Shown in pieces: positions 31,588 through 41,254 of a stretch of 64,000 bases of DNA (positions are counted from its first letter, which is position 1; every line of letters begins with the position of its first letter). Location of the stretch: assembly GCF_003570905.1 (NCBI RefSeq), contig NZ_QXJM01000039.1, positions 1,054,001-1,118,000 on the forward strand, in the 5' to 3' direction. This stretch comes from Cohnella faecalis. GTDB taxonomy: Bacteria; Bacillota; Bacilli; Paenibacillales; Paenibacillaceae. The notes below the pieces were generated by a model. The model was not told where the DNA came from and did no database searches. It saw only the letters and a list, made by a program, of their open reading frames with translations. Both the position numbers and the translations under genes were made by a program.

Positions 31588-32935
31588 ATCGGGTCATGAC
31601 GAAGACGGTACCGGGGATCGGAACGACGACGTTCCTCATGGATGTGACGGCGGGGCTCTCTACAGGTTACTATGGCGAAACGACCACCGATCCGAAAGGG
31701 AACGTGACCGCCAAAGTCTATGACAAAACCGGACGACTGTATCAAGTCAAGGATGGCAGTACGGTTCAATCTACGTATGTCTACTATGCAGACGGAAGCC
31801 AGAACACGGTAACTATGCGAACGGCTCTAAGGAAGAGTACGTCTATTTCAAGGACAAGACGCTGAAGACGCTCAAAAACTATCAAGGCGCGACGCTTCTG
31901 GATACGTACGACTACACGTATGACGCTGCGGCAATCAGTTGACGAAAAACGAGAAGGTGAACGGCGCCAACAAGGGCGAAACCAACTACCAATACGACGA
32001 CTTGAACCGTCTGAAAAAGGTCACTGAACCGAGCGGAAAGGTGACCGACTACACGTTCGACGCATTCGGCAATCGTTCCAGCGAGAGGACGACGCAAGGC
32101 GCGGCGGTGACGGTGCTCCTATTCGTACAATGAACAAAACCGTCTGATCGCCACGGCGGAAGTAAAGTCGACGGGCGAATTGCAGCAAGTGAGCTTCACG
32201 TACGACAACAACGGCAATATGATCGCCAAGTCGTCGGAGATTACGAAGAAGATCGACCCGGCGAACGTGCCGACGCCAACGTTTGGCATTTTTATCTACG
32301 GTCAGACAATACGAACTCGCGCATCGCGCCGGTTGTGGGCAGCGTAGCCCGTTACGAGTACGATGGGTTTAACCAGCTTGTGAAGGTATCTTCCGGCAGC
32401 GGCGGCTCCACGTACGAATACAACGGCGACGGCTTACGCGTGAAGAAAACGACAGCCAGCGGTACGACCGCGTATCTGTACGAGTACGACAAAGTGGTGC
32501 TGGAAACGGACGGAGCCGGCAAGCAAACCGCCGCAACATGTACGGCATTAACCTGATCACACCGCACGGCAGGTGCAGACAAATTTTTCTCCTGTACAAC
32601 GGCCATGCTGACGTCACGGCACTGATCAACACGGTCGGAACAATTGTCGGCACGTACGAATACGACGCGTTCGGAAACATCACGAACAAACTGGCACGTC
32701 CAATAACTCGATTCGTTATGCAGGATATCAGTACGACGAGGAGAATAAACTCTATTACCTGAACGCTCGCTACTACGATCCGAAAATCGCCCGCTTCTTA
32801 AGCGAGGACACGTATCGCGGACAGGCGGACGATCCTTTGTCTCTGAATTTATATTCGTATGCTCATAATGAGCCAATTAAATACACAGATCCAACGGGCC
32901 ATTGGATCGAATCGGATAGCACGTTGTCAGCGATA
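31584..32935 (+). pseudogene. Rhs core, copy 1, many one-base deletions
   Basis: C-terminal core of the main Rhs protein. It starts at GYYGETTTDPKGNVTAKVYD and ends in the family hallmark [35 protein letters not shown]. Compared with the cleaner copy at 45.8-47.1 kb, it lacks single bases at several places (near 31813, 31926, 32117, 32305, 32530 and 32570-32600 and 32695). The hallmark is therefore split over several frames. After the core the sequence enters a short non-conserved stretch (GHWIESDSTLSAISRWLF, stop) and then the first toxin tip. If the base calls are right, the main Rhs protein is not made full length. Confidence 0.8.
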
Positions 32936-33214
32936 AGCAGATGGCTATTTTACTCCTAACGGATCAATATCTTAATGCAACTAAACCGCAAAAACTTTAA
33001 TTCACCAAATGGCTGAAGATATTAGGAATGGTAAATTAACCCGTATCAGTTGCTTGGAAGCAAGATGGGCAGCGAACAAGCATCTGAGATCGTACAGGAT
33101 ATTGTAAACACAAGACCGTATCCAGGACAGCAAAAATAGTATTTCAAGAGACTCCGACTTTACTGTGTTTGTAAACTCAAATCTTTCATATCATGCCGAC
33201 AGAGTAAACTCAAC

Positions 33215-34081
33215 TATGAGTACGTTGAATAAGGATTTAGCTCGTGCTGAGGGAGTGTTTTGGAATAGTGAACAGTTCACGGGATCGTGGTGGCAAGATC
33301 CCAATAAATTAGTAGTTGCGGTAAATGCAATTGCTAACGAAGTTTCAGTAAATGGAAGTATTTCGCTGCTGAGGTTAAGTACACAAATAAAATTAAGGCT
33401 CTTCAACGTGTGTCAGGTGCTCTTATGACAGGTGAATGGGGGGTGGTGGTCCTCTTCTTGATCTTCAAGGAGCCATACAAGCAATAATGACCAAGTACAC
33501 ATTGACGGGATCCGAAAGTTTTGGATAAAGGAAACCTGGAGGCTATCTTAGATCGCTACAGTAAGGGATTAATTGGTCAGAAAGGGGGCGACTTTTTAGA
33601 AAGAACCGGAATTGGTTATTTACCATATGAAGCAGTCTATGGTTTGCTTGGACTTACTAGTATGCGTGGAAGGGCTAGTAGTGCGGGTGTGGGGAAATGC
33701 TGCTCAGGGAACCGAAACGTTTTATAGAACAATGAGTAAAGCAGACTATGAGACGTTCCTGAAAACAGGTAAAGTACCTGCGACAAGTGAAACCTTTATT
33801 TCCCCAACAAGATCTTTCTCAGAAGGATATAATGGTGTAATTGTAGAGTTTAAGGTTAAGGCTGGAACTACTAATTCGTTAGCCAATATAGGTGTAAGAG
33901 ATTCTTCGGCTATTGTGAAAGATGCATATGGTAATATGCCTACTGTCGGTAAGGGTTGGACATCAAATAACGCCTACTTTAAAGGTGAAGATGGACAGAT
34001 TAATATCGGTTTAGGTAAAGGAAAAGCATTAGATACTTTTAATGATAATATTGTAGAATATAAAGTAGTAGGGAGCAGGTG
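33215..34081 (+). pseudogene. Rhs toxin tip 1, copy A (frameshifted)
   Basis: Same product as the intact copy at 37377-38246, but broken by one-base differences near 33365, 33440, 33500 and 33690. The last 115 residues are in one frame (33732-34081: MSKADYETFLKTGKVPATSETFISPT to NDNIVEYKVVGSR). The domain is AT-rich, unlike the Rhs core before it. Its pattern (FYRTMS, a TGKVPAT turn, FISPT, VIVEFKVKAG) resembles ADP-ribosyltransferase-type toxins, but I cannot assign a family with confidence. Confidence 0.7.
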
Positions 34082-34088
34082 AGGGTAA

Positions 34089-34590
34089 TTGACAAAAGGA
34101 GAAAGAGAATTATTACACAAGTTAATGAAAAGAGCTATAACACCGGATTTATTTCTCAAGGAGTTTACGGTTGATATTTCTAAGAATCCAGCATATGTAC
34201 GTGAGCTTCTTGAAAAAGCTTATATAGAACAAGAAGCAGATGATGTAGAATATCTAATGATTGCAATATTTCGTTTTGAGCTATTTTTAGAAGATATTAC
34301 TGAGAGTATTTGTAAATTAATGAATGAAACATGGCATTTTCAACATGAAAATATTGCATCTATGTTTCAGAAAGTTAAGTCACAAGGACAATAGAATGCT
34401 TATACAACGCTGCTCTCACCCAATTCGAATATTTAGAATATGATGAAGCATTTGCTCTAGCCGTAAAATGCATTTGGGCTTTGGGTGACATTAATACGCT
34501 TGAATCAAGAAAGAATTAATGCAACTTACACAGTCAGAAAATGAAATTATTAAAGAGAATGCCACAAAACAGCTTAATAGAAGTTACAAT
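34089..34590 (+). pseudogene. Immunity gene for tip 1, copy A (frameshifted)
   Basis: TTG 34089 starts five bases after a GGTGAGG. The frame runs to 34394 and then breaks, because CACAAGGAC lacks one C relative to CACCAAGGAC in the other copies; a second shift lies near 34516. The intact version is at 36864-37370. The product would be an all-helical protein of 168 residues next to its toxin tip. Confidence 0.75.
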
Positions 34591-34659
34591 TAAGGTTTGG
34601 TCATCAGACAAGGATTATTTTTTGCCTGATGACCTTACTTTGGAATTTATGGGGAAAAT

Positions 34660-35270
34660 ATATGAGTGTAAAAAGTAAAAACAATCTACTGAAAACAAAA
34701 GGATACATGCACAATATGACGAAAAAGCATCAGAGTTTACCAAGCATACAACTATAAAATTGCTGATGAAGCTGTAAGCTTAGGTACATTTGGCTCACAT
34801 TTTAAGCTGGGTAGAACGACATGGATTAAACCTTCATTTTTATGGATGATGTATAGGTCAGGGTGGGCAACAAAAGAAATCAAGAGAGAATATTAGCTAT
34901 TGATATAAGAAGAACTGGATTTGACATAATTCTTGAAAATGTTGTACTGTCTGCGTTCAAAGCGGAGGTATATGGCAGTATGAAAATTGGAAAACGAGGC
35001 TGGAAAATTCAAACGTTATATGTCAATGGGATCCTTGTAGGGATATATTGGGAAATCCATTGGATGAGCGGGCTATTCATTAGGTTTGAAGGGCGATATA
35101 GTTAATAATTATGTAAACGACTGGATAGTGAATATTACTGATATTACTAATACGGTTATTGAGTTAGGAGAAGCGATAAATCAAAACTTTTTAAAGATAG
35201 TATGCTCCCAGTAGAATATGAATATCCCTAAATGATAGAGTCAAAAAAATCCTTGGAATAATTGAATAAG
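34660..35270 (+). pseudogene. DUF4291 family protein, copy A (frameshifted)
   Basis: Corresponds to the intact copy at 36182-36796. At least seven single-base losses in A, T, G and C runs (near 34683, 34729, 34873, 34975, 35080, 35181 and 35230) split it into short frames, of which 34863-35105 is the longest. Clustering of homopolymer-length differences points to either rapid decay of a redundant copy or sequence error. Confidence 0.65.
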
Positions 35271-35275
35271 TAGTT

Positions 35276-35560
35276 GAACAAGTTTTCAGCTTTTCAAGGT
35301 TACTTCTATAGGCGGGGCTCCCCAGTGCCGAATGAACCCACTATTCAATTAATAACACATATAACCCTTGAAATAAACGAATGAAGGTTTTCGTCAGTTC
35401 TGTTGTACGCACATAATGCTTGGATTTTATATCCTAAATAACGGAATTGCGTTACATTGAACGGGTCGATTATGGTCAGTTACTACATGATCGACCTGTT
35501 TTTTTGTTATTTTCGTTTTCTCACAGATTTTTGAAATATCGCAACTTTGCGAATAGATGC
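35276..35560 (+). other. Post-immunity spacer with terminator hairpin (copy A)
   Basis: Non-coding. It starts with GGCGGGGCTCCCCAGTG and holds GGTCGATTATGGT (35463-35475), which pairs with its near-complement CATGATCGACC before a T-run: a rho-independent terminator with one unpaired base. The same spacer occurs at 39545-39840, in reverse at 35945-36180, and in diverged form at 43914-44074. The rest, to 35772, is a degraded start of the next tip linker with no gene. Confidence 0.7.
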
Positions 35561-36181
35561 CCAATGGAACGGGAAGGTCATGTGTTTTGGAAGCAAGATG
35601 AGCAGCGAACAAGCATCTGAGAACGTACAAGATATTGTAAACAACAAGACCGTACTCCCAGGCCAGCAAAAATAGTATTTCAAGAGACTCCGACTTTACT
35701 GTGTTTGTAAACTAAATTTTTCATATGAAGAGTAACTTGAGTATTTGAAAAGGACATAAAGAAGGAGTGTTTTGAAATACTATTTTTGCTGGCTGGGAGT
35801 ACGGTCTTGTTGTTTACAATATCTTGTACGTTCTCAGATGCTTGTTCGCTGCTCATCTTGCTTCCAAACACATGACCTTCCCGTTCCATTGGGCATCTAT
35901 TCGCAAAGTTGCGATATTTCAAAAATCTGTGAGAAAACGAAGATAACAAAAAACAGGTCGATCATGGTAGTAACTGACCATAATCGACCCGTTCAATGTA
36001 ACGCAATTCCGTTATTTAGGATATAAAATCCAAGCATTATGTGCGTACAACAGAACTGACGAAACCTTCATTCGTTTATTTCAAGGGTTATATGTGTTAT
36101 TAATTGAATAGTGGGTTCATTCGGCACTGGGGAGCCCGCCTATAGAAGTAACCTTGAAAAGCTGAAAACTTGTTCAACTAC

Positions 36182-36796
36182 TTATTCAATTATTCCAAGG
36201 ATTTTTTTGACTCTATCATTTAGGGGATATTCATATTCTACTGGGAGCATACTATCTTTAAAAGTTTTTGATTTTATCGCTTCTCCTAACTCAATAACCG
36301 TATTAGTAATATCAGTAATATTCACTATCCAGTCGTTTACATAATTATTAACTATATCGCCCTTCAAACCTAATTGAATAGCCCGCTCATCCAATGGATT
36401 TCCCAATATATCCCTACAAGGATCCCATTGACATATAACGTTTGAATTTTCCAGCCTCGTTTTCCAATTTTCATACTGCCCATATACCTCCGCTTTGAAC
36501 GCAGACAGTACAACATTTTCAAGAATTATGTCAAATCCAGTTCTTCTTATATCAATAGCTAATATTCTCTCTTGATTTTCTTTTGTTGCCCACCCTGACC
36601 TATACATCATCCATAAAAATGAAGGTTTAATCCATGTCGTTCTACCCAGCTTAAAATGTGAGCCAAATGTACCTAAGCTTACAGCTTCATCAGCAATTTT
36701 ATAGTTGTATGCTTGGTAAACTCTGATGCTTTTTTCGTCATATTGTGCATGTATCCTTTTGTTTTCAGTAGATTTGTTTTTACTTTTTACACTCAT
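36182..36796 (-). CDS. DUF4291 domain protein
   Basis: ATG 36796 is preceded by a GGGGAAAA ribosome-binding region. The 204-residue product has the DUF4291 landmarks: RIHAQYDEKSIRVYQAYNYKIADEAV, a GRTTWIKPSFLWMMYRSGWATK block, RILAIDIRRTGFD, CQWDPCRDILGNPLDERAIQLGLKG and YVNDWIVNITDIT. No enzymatic activity is established for the family that I can rely on. Here it lies directly downstream of an immunity gene inside a toxin cassette and is duplicated with it. A second immunity or toxin-modifying role is possible but inferred. A longer in-frame extension upstream (to 36916) lacks an RBS. Confidence 0.85.
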   Translation of the reverse strand: MSVKSKNKSTENKRIHAQYDEKSIRVYQAYNYKIADEAVSLGTFGSHFKLGRTTWIKPSFLWMMYRSGWATKENQERILAIDIRRTGFDIILENVVLSAFKAEVYGQYENWKTRLENSNVICQWDPCRDILGNPLDERAIQLGLKGDIVNNYVNDWIVNITDITNTVIELGEAIKSKTFKDSMLPVEYEYPLNDRVKKILGIIE

Positions 36797-36863
36797 ATAT
36801 TTTCCCCATAAATTCCAAAGTAAGGTCATCAGGCAAAAATAATCCTTGTCTGATGACCAAACC

Positions 36864-37370
36864 TTAATTGTAACTTCTATTAAGCTGTTTTGTGGCATTC
36901 TCTTTAATAATTTCATTTTCTGACTGTGTAAGTTGCATTAATTTCTTTCTTGATTCAAGCGTATTAATGTCACCCAAAGCCCAAATGCATTTTACGGCTA
37001 GAGCAAATGCTTCATCATATTCTAAATATTCGAATTGGGTGAGAGCAGCGTTGTATAAGCATTCTATTGTCCTTGGTGACTTAACTTTCTGAAACATAGA
37101 TGCAATATTTTCATGTTGAAAATGCCATGTTTCATTCATTAATTTACAAATACTCTCAGTAATATCTTCTAAAAATAGCTCAAAACGAAATATTGCAATC
37201 ATTAGATATTCTACATCATCTGCTTCTTGTTCTATATAAGCTTTTTCAAGAAGCTCACGTACATATGCTGGATTCTTAGAAATATCAACCGTAAACTCCT
37301 TGAGAAATAAATCCGGTGTTATAGCTCTTTTCATTAACTTGTGTAATAATTCTCTTTCTCCTTTTGTCAA
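36864..37370 (-). CDS. Immunity protein for Rhs tip 1 (helical, Imm30-like?)
   Basis: 168 residues, TTG start at 37370 placed seven bases after the tip stop with GGTGAGG just upstream. The protein is rich in helices: LHKLMKRAITPDLFLKEF, ELLEKAYIEQEADDVEYLMIAIFRFELFLEDI, then HEAT-like TIECLYNAALTQFEYLEYDEAFALAVKCIWALGDI. The last part recalls the Imm30 family, which I mention with low confidence. Location immediately behind a toxin tip on the same strand is the main evidence for immunity. This is the intact member of three copies. Confidence 0.75.
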   Translation of the reverse strand: MTKGERELLHKLMKRAITPDLFLKEFTVDISKNPAYVRELLEKAYIEQEADDVEYLMIAIFRFELFLEDITESICKLMNETWHFQHENIASMFQKVKSPRTIECLYNAALTQFEYLEYDEAFALAVKCIWALGDINTLESRKKLMQLTQSENEIIKENATKQLNRSYN

Positions 37371-37376
37371 TTACCC

Positions 37377-38246
37377 TCACCTGCTCCCTACTACTTTATA
37401 TTCTACAATATTATCATTAAAAGTATCTAATGCTTTTCCTTTACCTAAACCGATATTAATCTGTCCATCTTCACCTTTAAAGTAGGCGTTATTTGATGTC
37501 CAACCCTTACCGACAGTAGGCATATTACCATATGCATCTTTCACAATAGCCGAAGAATCTCTTACACCTATATTGGCTAACGAATTAGTAGTTCCAGCCT
37601 TAACCTTAAACTCTACAATTACACCATTATATCCTTCTGAGAAAGATCTTGTTGGGGAAATAAAGGTTTCACTTGTCGCAGGTACTTTACCTGTTTTCAG
37701 GAACGTCTCATAGTCTGCTTTACTCATTGTTCTATAAAACGTTTCGGTTCCCTGAGCAGCATTTCCCACACCCGCACTACTAGCCCTTCCACGCATACTA
37801 GTAAGTCCAAGCAAACCATAGACTGCTTCATATGGTAAATAACCAATTCCGGTTCTTTCTAAAAAGTCGCCCCCTTTCTGACCAATTAATCCCTTACTGT
37901 AGCGATCTAAGATAGCCTCCAGGTTTCCTTTATCCAAAACTTTCGGATCGCCGTCAATGTGGTACTTGGTCATTATTGCTTGTATGGCTCCTTGAAGATC
38001 AAGAAGAGGACCACCGACCCCCCATTCACCTGTCATAAGAGCACCTGACACACGTTGAAGAGCCTTAATTTTATTTGTGTACTTAACCTCAGGCAGCGAA
38101 ATACTTCCATTTACTGAAACTTCGTTAGCAATTGCATTTACCGCAACTACTAATTTATTGGGATCTTGCCACCACGATCCCGTGAACTGTTCACTATTCC
38201 AAAACACTCCCTCAGCACGAGCTAAATCCTTATTCAACGTACTCAT
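37377..38246 (-). CDS. Rhs toxin tip 1 with pretoxin linker, intact copy
   Basis: 289 residues in one frame without a proper start, so it is probably only a tip cassette. Residues 1-165 form a pretoxin linker shared with tip 2 (NKDLARAEGVFWNSEQF, VVAVNAIANEVSVNGSISLP, VKYTNKIKALQRVSGA, NLEAILDRYSKG, DFLERTGIGYLPYEAVYGLLG). Residues 175-289 are the toxin: GTETFYRTMSKADYETFLKTG, FISPTRSFSEGYNGVIVEFKV, then KGWTSNNAYFKGEDGQINIG. The arginine in FYRT and the FISPT-type second strand recall ADP-ribosyltransferase folds (inference). It is not attached to an Rhs core in this orientation. Confidence 0.72.
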   Translation of the reverse strand: MSTLNKDLARAEGVFWNSEQFTGSWWQDPNKLVVAVNAIANEVSVNGSISLPEVKYTNKIKALQRVSGALMTGEWGVGGPLLDLQGAIQAIMTKYHIDGDPKVLDKGNLEAILDRYSKGLIGQKGGDFLERTGIGYLPYEAVYGLLGLTSMRGRASSAGVGNAAQGTETFYRTMSKADYETFLKTGKVPATSETFISPTRSFSEGYNGVIVEFKVKAGTTNSLANIGVRDSSAIVKDAYGNMPTVGKGWTSNNAYFKGEDGQINIGLGKGKALDTFNDNIVEYKVVGSR

Positions 38247-38365
38247 AGTTGAGTTTACTCTGTCGGTGAAGATGGACAGATTAATATCGGTTTAGGTAAA
38301 GGAAAAGCATTAGATACTTTTAATGATAATATTGTAGAATATAAAGTAGTAGGGAGCAGGTGAGG

Positions 38366-38873
38366 GTAATTGACAAAGGAGAAAGAGAATTATTACACAA
38401 GTTAATGAAAAGAGCTATAACACCGGATTTATTTCTCAAGGAGTTTACGGTTGATATTTCTAAGAATCCAGCATATGTACGTGAGCTTCTTGAAAAAGCT
38501 TATATAGAACAAGAAGCAGATGATGTAGAATATCTAATGATTGCAATATTTCGTTTTGAGCTATTTTTAGAAGATATTACTGAGAGTATTTGTAAATTAA
38601 TGAATGAAACATGGCATTTTCAACATGAAAATATTGCATCTATGTTTCAGAAAGTTAAGTCACCAAGGACAATAGAATGCTTATACAACGCTGCTCTCAC
38701 CCAATTCGAATATTTAGAATATGATGAAGCATTTGCTCTAGCCGTAAAATGCATTTGGGCTTTGGTGACATTAATACGCTTGAATCAAGAAAGAAATTAA
38801 TGCAACTTACACAGTCAGAAAATGAAATTATTAAAGAGAATGCCACAAAACAGCTTAATAGAAGTTACAATTA
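38366..38873 (+). pseudogene. Immunity gene for tip 1, copy C (frameshifted)
   Basis: The start TTGACAAAAGG of the other copies is TTGACAAAGG here, one A shorter, so the TTG start is out of frame with the rest. The frame from 38360 runs to 38800, where a missing G (GGCTTTGGTGAC for GGCTTTGGGTGAC) ends it early as VTLIRLNQERN. The remaining codons (LMQLTQSENEIIKENATKQLNRSYN) follow in another frame. Confidence 0.7.
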
Positions 38874-38941
38874 AGGTTTGGTCATCAGACAAGGATTATT
38901 TTTGCCTGATGACCTTACTTTGGAATTTATGGGGAAAATAT

Positions 38942-39499
38942 ATGAGTGTAAAAAGTAAAAACAAATCTACTGAAAACAAAAGGATACATGCACAATATGA
39001 CGAAAAAAGCATCAGAGTTTACCAAGCATACAACTATAAAATTGCTGATGAAGCTGTAAGCTTAGGTACATTTGGCTCACATTTTAAGCTGGGTAGAACG
39101 ACATGGATTAAACCTTCATTTTTATGGATGATGTATAGGTCAGGGTGGGCAACAAAAGAAAATCAAGAGAGAATATTAGCTATTGATATAAGAAGAACTG
39201 GATTTGACATAATTCTTGAAAATGTTGTACTGTCTGCGTTCAAAGCGGAGGTATATGGGCAGTATGAAAATTGGAAAACGAGGCTGGAAAATTCAAACGT
39301 TATATGTCAATGGGATCCTTGTAGGGATATATTGGGAAATCCATTGGATGAGCGGGCTATTCAATTAGGTTTGAAGGGCGATATAGTTAATAATTATGTA
39401 AACGACTGGATAGTGAATATTACTGATATTACTAATACGGTTATTGAGTTAGGAGAAGCGATAAAATCAAAAACTTTTAAAGATAGTATGCTCCAGTAG
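38942..39499 (+). pseudogene. DUF4291 family protein, copy C (C-terminal frameshift)
   Basis: Identical in sequence to the intact copy up to KDSML. There one C is missing (ATGCTCCAGTAG for ATGCTCCCAGTAG), so the last 19 residues are replaced by a stop. It keeps all the DUF4291 motifs, so it may still make a nearly full-length protein of 185 residues. Start ATG 38942 after GGGGAAAA. Confidence 0.72.
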
Positions 39500-39544
39500 A
39501 ATATGAATATCCCCTAAATGATAGAGTCAAAAAATCCTTGGAAT

Positions 39545-39880
39545 AATTGAATAAGTAGTTGAACAAGTTTTCAGCTTTTCAAGGTTACTTCTATAGGCGG
39601 GGCTCCCCAGTGCCGAATGAACCCACTATTCAATTAATAACACATATAACCCTTGAAATAAACGAATGAAGGTTTCGTCAGTTCTGTTGTACGCACATAA
39701 TGCTTGGATTTTATATCCTAAATAACGGAATTGCGTTACATTGAACGGGTCGATTATGGTCAGTTACTACCATGATCGACCTGTTTTTTGTTATCTTCGT
39801 TTTCTCACAGATTTTTGAAATATCGCAACTTTGCGAATAGATGCCCATGGAACGGGAAGGTCATGTGTTTTGGAAGCAAG
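39545..39880 (+). other. Post-immunity spacer with terminator (copy C)
   Basis: Non-coding stretch between the DUF4291 gene and the next tip linker. GGTCGATTATGGT (39748-39760) pairs with ACCATGATCGACC (39769-39781) and is followed by TTTTTT: a rho-independent terminator closing the cassette. The opening GGCGGGGCTCCCCAGTGCCG is shared with three other places in the island. Confidence 0.75.
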
Positions 39881-40019
39881 ATGAGCAGCGAACAAGCATC
39901 TGAGAACGTACAAGATATTGTAAACAACAAGACCGTACTCCCAGGCCAGCAAAAATAGTATTTCAAGAGACTCCGACTTTACTGTGTTTGTAAACTCAAA
40001 TTTTTCATATCATACCGAC

Positions 40020-40905
40020 AGAGTTAACTCGACTATGAGTATGTTGAACAAGGATTTAGCTCGAGCAGAAGGAGTGTTTTGGAATAGCGACTAGTTTAAG
40101 AAAGAGTTTAGGTGGGATGATGAAGCGACACTGACAGTTGTTGTTAATGCTATAACCAATGAGGTTGTTGTTAGTGGAGATATTTACCTGCCAGACGTCA
40201 AATATACAAATAAAATTACAGCAGTTCAAAGAATGCTTGGTGCTAAAACAACGGGGCAACTAATTCCTGATACGCTAGATAAAATGTCAATTGTAATGGG
40301 TATGTATGATGTGAAAGAGAGTGAATATTATCTAACTAAAGAAAATTTAACAGCTATTTTTGATCGGTATCCTAAACTTAAAGGCAAAGAATTTGGTAAC
40401 TTTATAGAAAGAACGCAATTAAATGAAATGCCTTATGCCTTTGCATTAATGCTAATAGGTCCTAACGCCTTTGGTGGAAAGGAGGAAGCTCAAGAACCCC
40501 TAGTTCGGGAGGAACCCGGGTACGGGCACGGGGATTGGAACACTAAGTGGTTCCCTAAACGGACTAACAGCAGCAGAAAGATCGGTTGTAAATGATTTGC
40601 TGGCACAAGGGAAAAATGTTGAAGTGATACCTGTCACTGCGGCAAACAAGACCCCGGACTTCTTAGTTAATGGTGTTAGAACGGAATTAAAAACTTTAGG
40701 TAATCCGAATGTTAATACGGGTGTAACTAGAATTCAACAAGGGTTTAAACAGGGGGCAGAGACAGTTATAATTGATGGTAGACAAGCAGGAGTAACTTTG
40801 GAAGAAGCTAATCAAATATTAAATCGAGCAGCAGGGACGTATAGCAATAAAACTTTACCCGGGCACGTTGAAATTTGGACAAATGATGGGGTAGTAAGGA
40901 GATAG
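40020..40905 (+). pseudogene. Rhs toxin tip 2: pretoxin linker and PD-(D/E)XK-type nuclease
   Basis: The linker matches that of tip 1 (LNKDLARAEGVFWNSD, then FKKEFRWDDEATLTVVVNAITNEV, LPDVKYTNKITAVQRMLGA). An in-frame TAG at 40092-40094 interrupts it, and a shift near 40500 moves to the toxin frame. That frame reads GTLSGSLNGLTAAERSVVNDLLAQGKNVEVIPV, then TPDFLVNGVRTELKTL and GFKQGAETVIIDGRQAGVT. The D-x(9)-E-x-K arrangement in PDFLVNGVRTELK is the PD-(D/E)XK nuclease motif seen in CdiA-type nuclease tips. The toxin domain itself (about 40540-40905) is undamaged. It is a silent cassette with no core or start attached. Confidence 0.75.
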
Positions 40906-40908
40906 CAA

Positions 40909-41148
40909 ATGGCTCGTTTTCTGTGTAGATGTGGTGAAATATTATCAAATTCTGAAGTCCCTAGTGGTATTGAATTAAGGGTATATACAGACCGAGAATG
41001 GGAGCAGATCGCTAGTTCGGATTCAGTTGATCCGCTTTTAATACCGTTTCCTAAATATGAGGTATGGCGTTGTCCAAAATGTGAGAGAATTTATGTATTT
41101 GAGGAGGGGAACCAATCTGCAATTAAAGTTTATAAGTTAGAAGAATAA
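40909..41148 (+). CDS. Putative zinc-ribbon immunity protein for tip 2
   Basis: 79 residues starting three bases after the nuclease tip stop; upstream AAGGAGAT is an RBS inside the tip gene end. It has a CxC pair (FLCRCGEIL) and a CxxC pair (WRCPKCERIYVFEEG), forming a rubredoxin/zinc-ribbon-like cluster of four cysteines. Small proteins of this kind are often found after CdiA-type nuclease tips. The immunity role is inferred from position. Confidence 0.7.
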   Translation: MARFLCRCGEILSNSEVPSGIELRVYTDREWEQIASSDSVDPLLIPFPKYEVWRCPKCERIYVFEEGNQSAIKVYKLEE

Positions 41149-41185
41149 TTTATGAATTACTATTATAGCAGGAAAAATTACCTCT

Positions 41186-41220
41186 ACCTTGATTGGCTTC
41201 CTGCCTCTCAAGGTTTTTTT
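41186..41220 (+). terminator. Rho-independent terminator after tip 2 immunity gene
   Basis: ACCTTGA (41186-41192) pairs with TCAAGGT (41208-41214), followed by seven T. The same hairpin with almost the same loop recurs at 43880-43913 after the tip 3 immunity gene. Confidence 0.85.
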
Positions 41221-41254
41221 GTTTTCCCAGGATAGCAACGGACAAAAACGGAAG

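Larger units (their letters stand above)
33060..35772 (+). repeat. Repeat unit A: toxin tip / immunity / DUF4291 block, forward copy
   Basis: This block matches the reverse complement of 35773-38270 and, from about 33977 on, the forward sequence 38262-40080. It includes the tip 1 end, immunity gene, DUF4291 gene and a spacer with terminator. It differs from the other copies mainly by single-base losses in homopolymers. The first part (33060-33240) is also the start of the linker seen again at 35578-35770 and 39880-40080. Confidence 0.85.
35773..38270 (-). repeat. Repeat unit B: reverse copy of the tip/immunity/DUF4291 block
   Basis: Reverse-complement copy of unit A. The two units are separated by only about 100 bases, making a palindrome with arms near 2.5 kb. 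It is the only copy with all three genes intact. Its outer end corresponds to A position about 33197. There the sequence switches to forward unit C, which starts at the equivalent of A position 33977. Confidence 0.85.
38262..40080 (+). repeat. Repeat unit C: partial forward copy
   Basis: Forward copy of A from the last 35 codons of tip 1 through immunity gene, DUF4291, spacer, terminator and the start of the next tip linker. It then continues into unique sequence (tip 2). The A-B-C order (forward, reverse, forward) is treated under findings. Confidence 0.85.
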
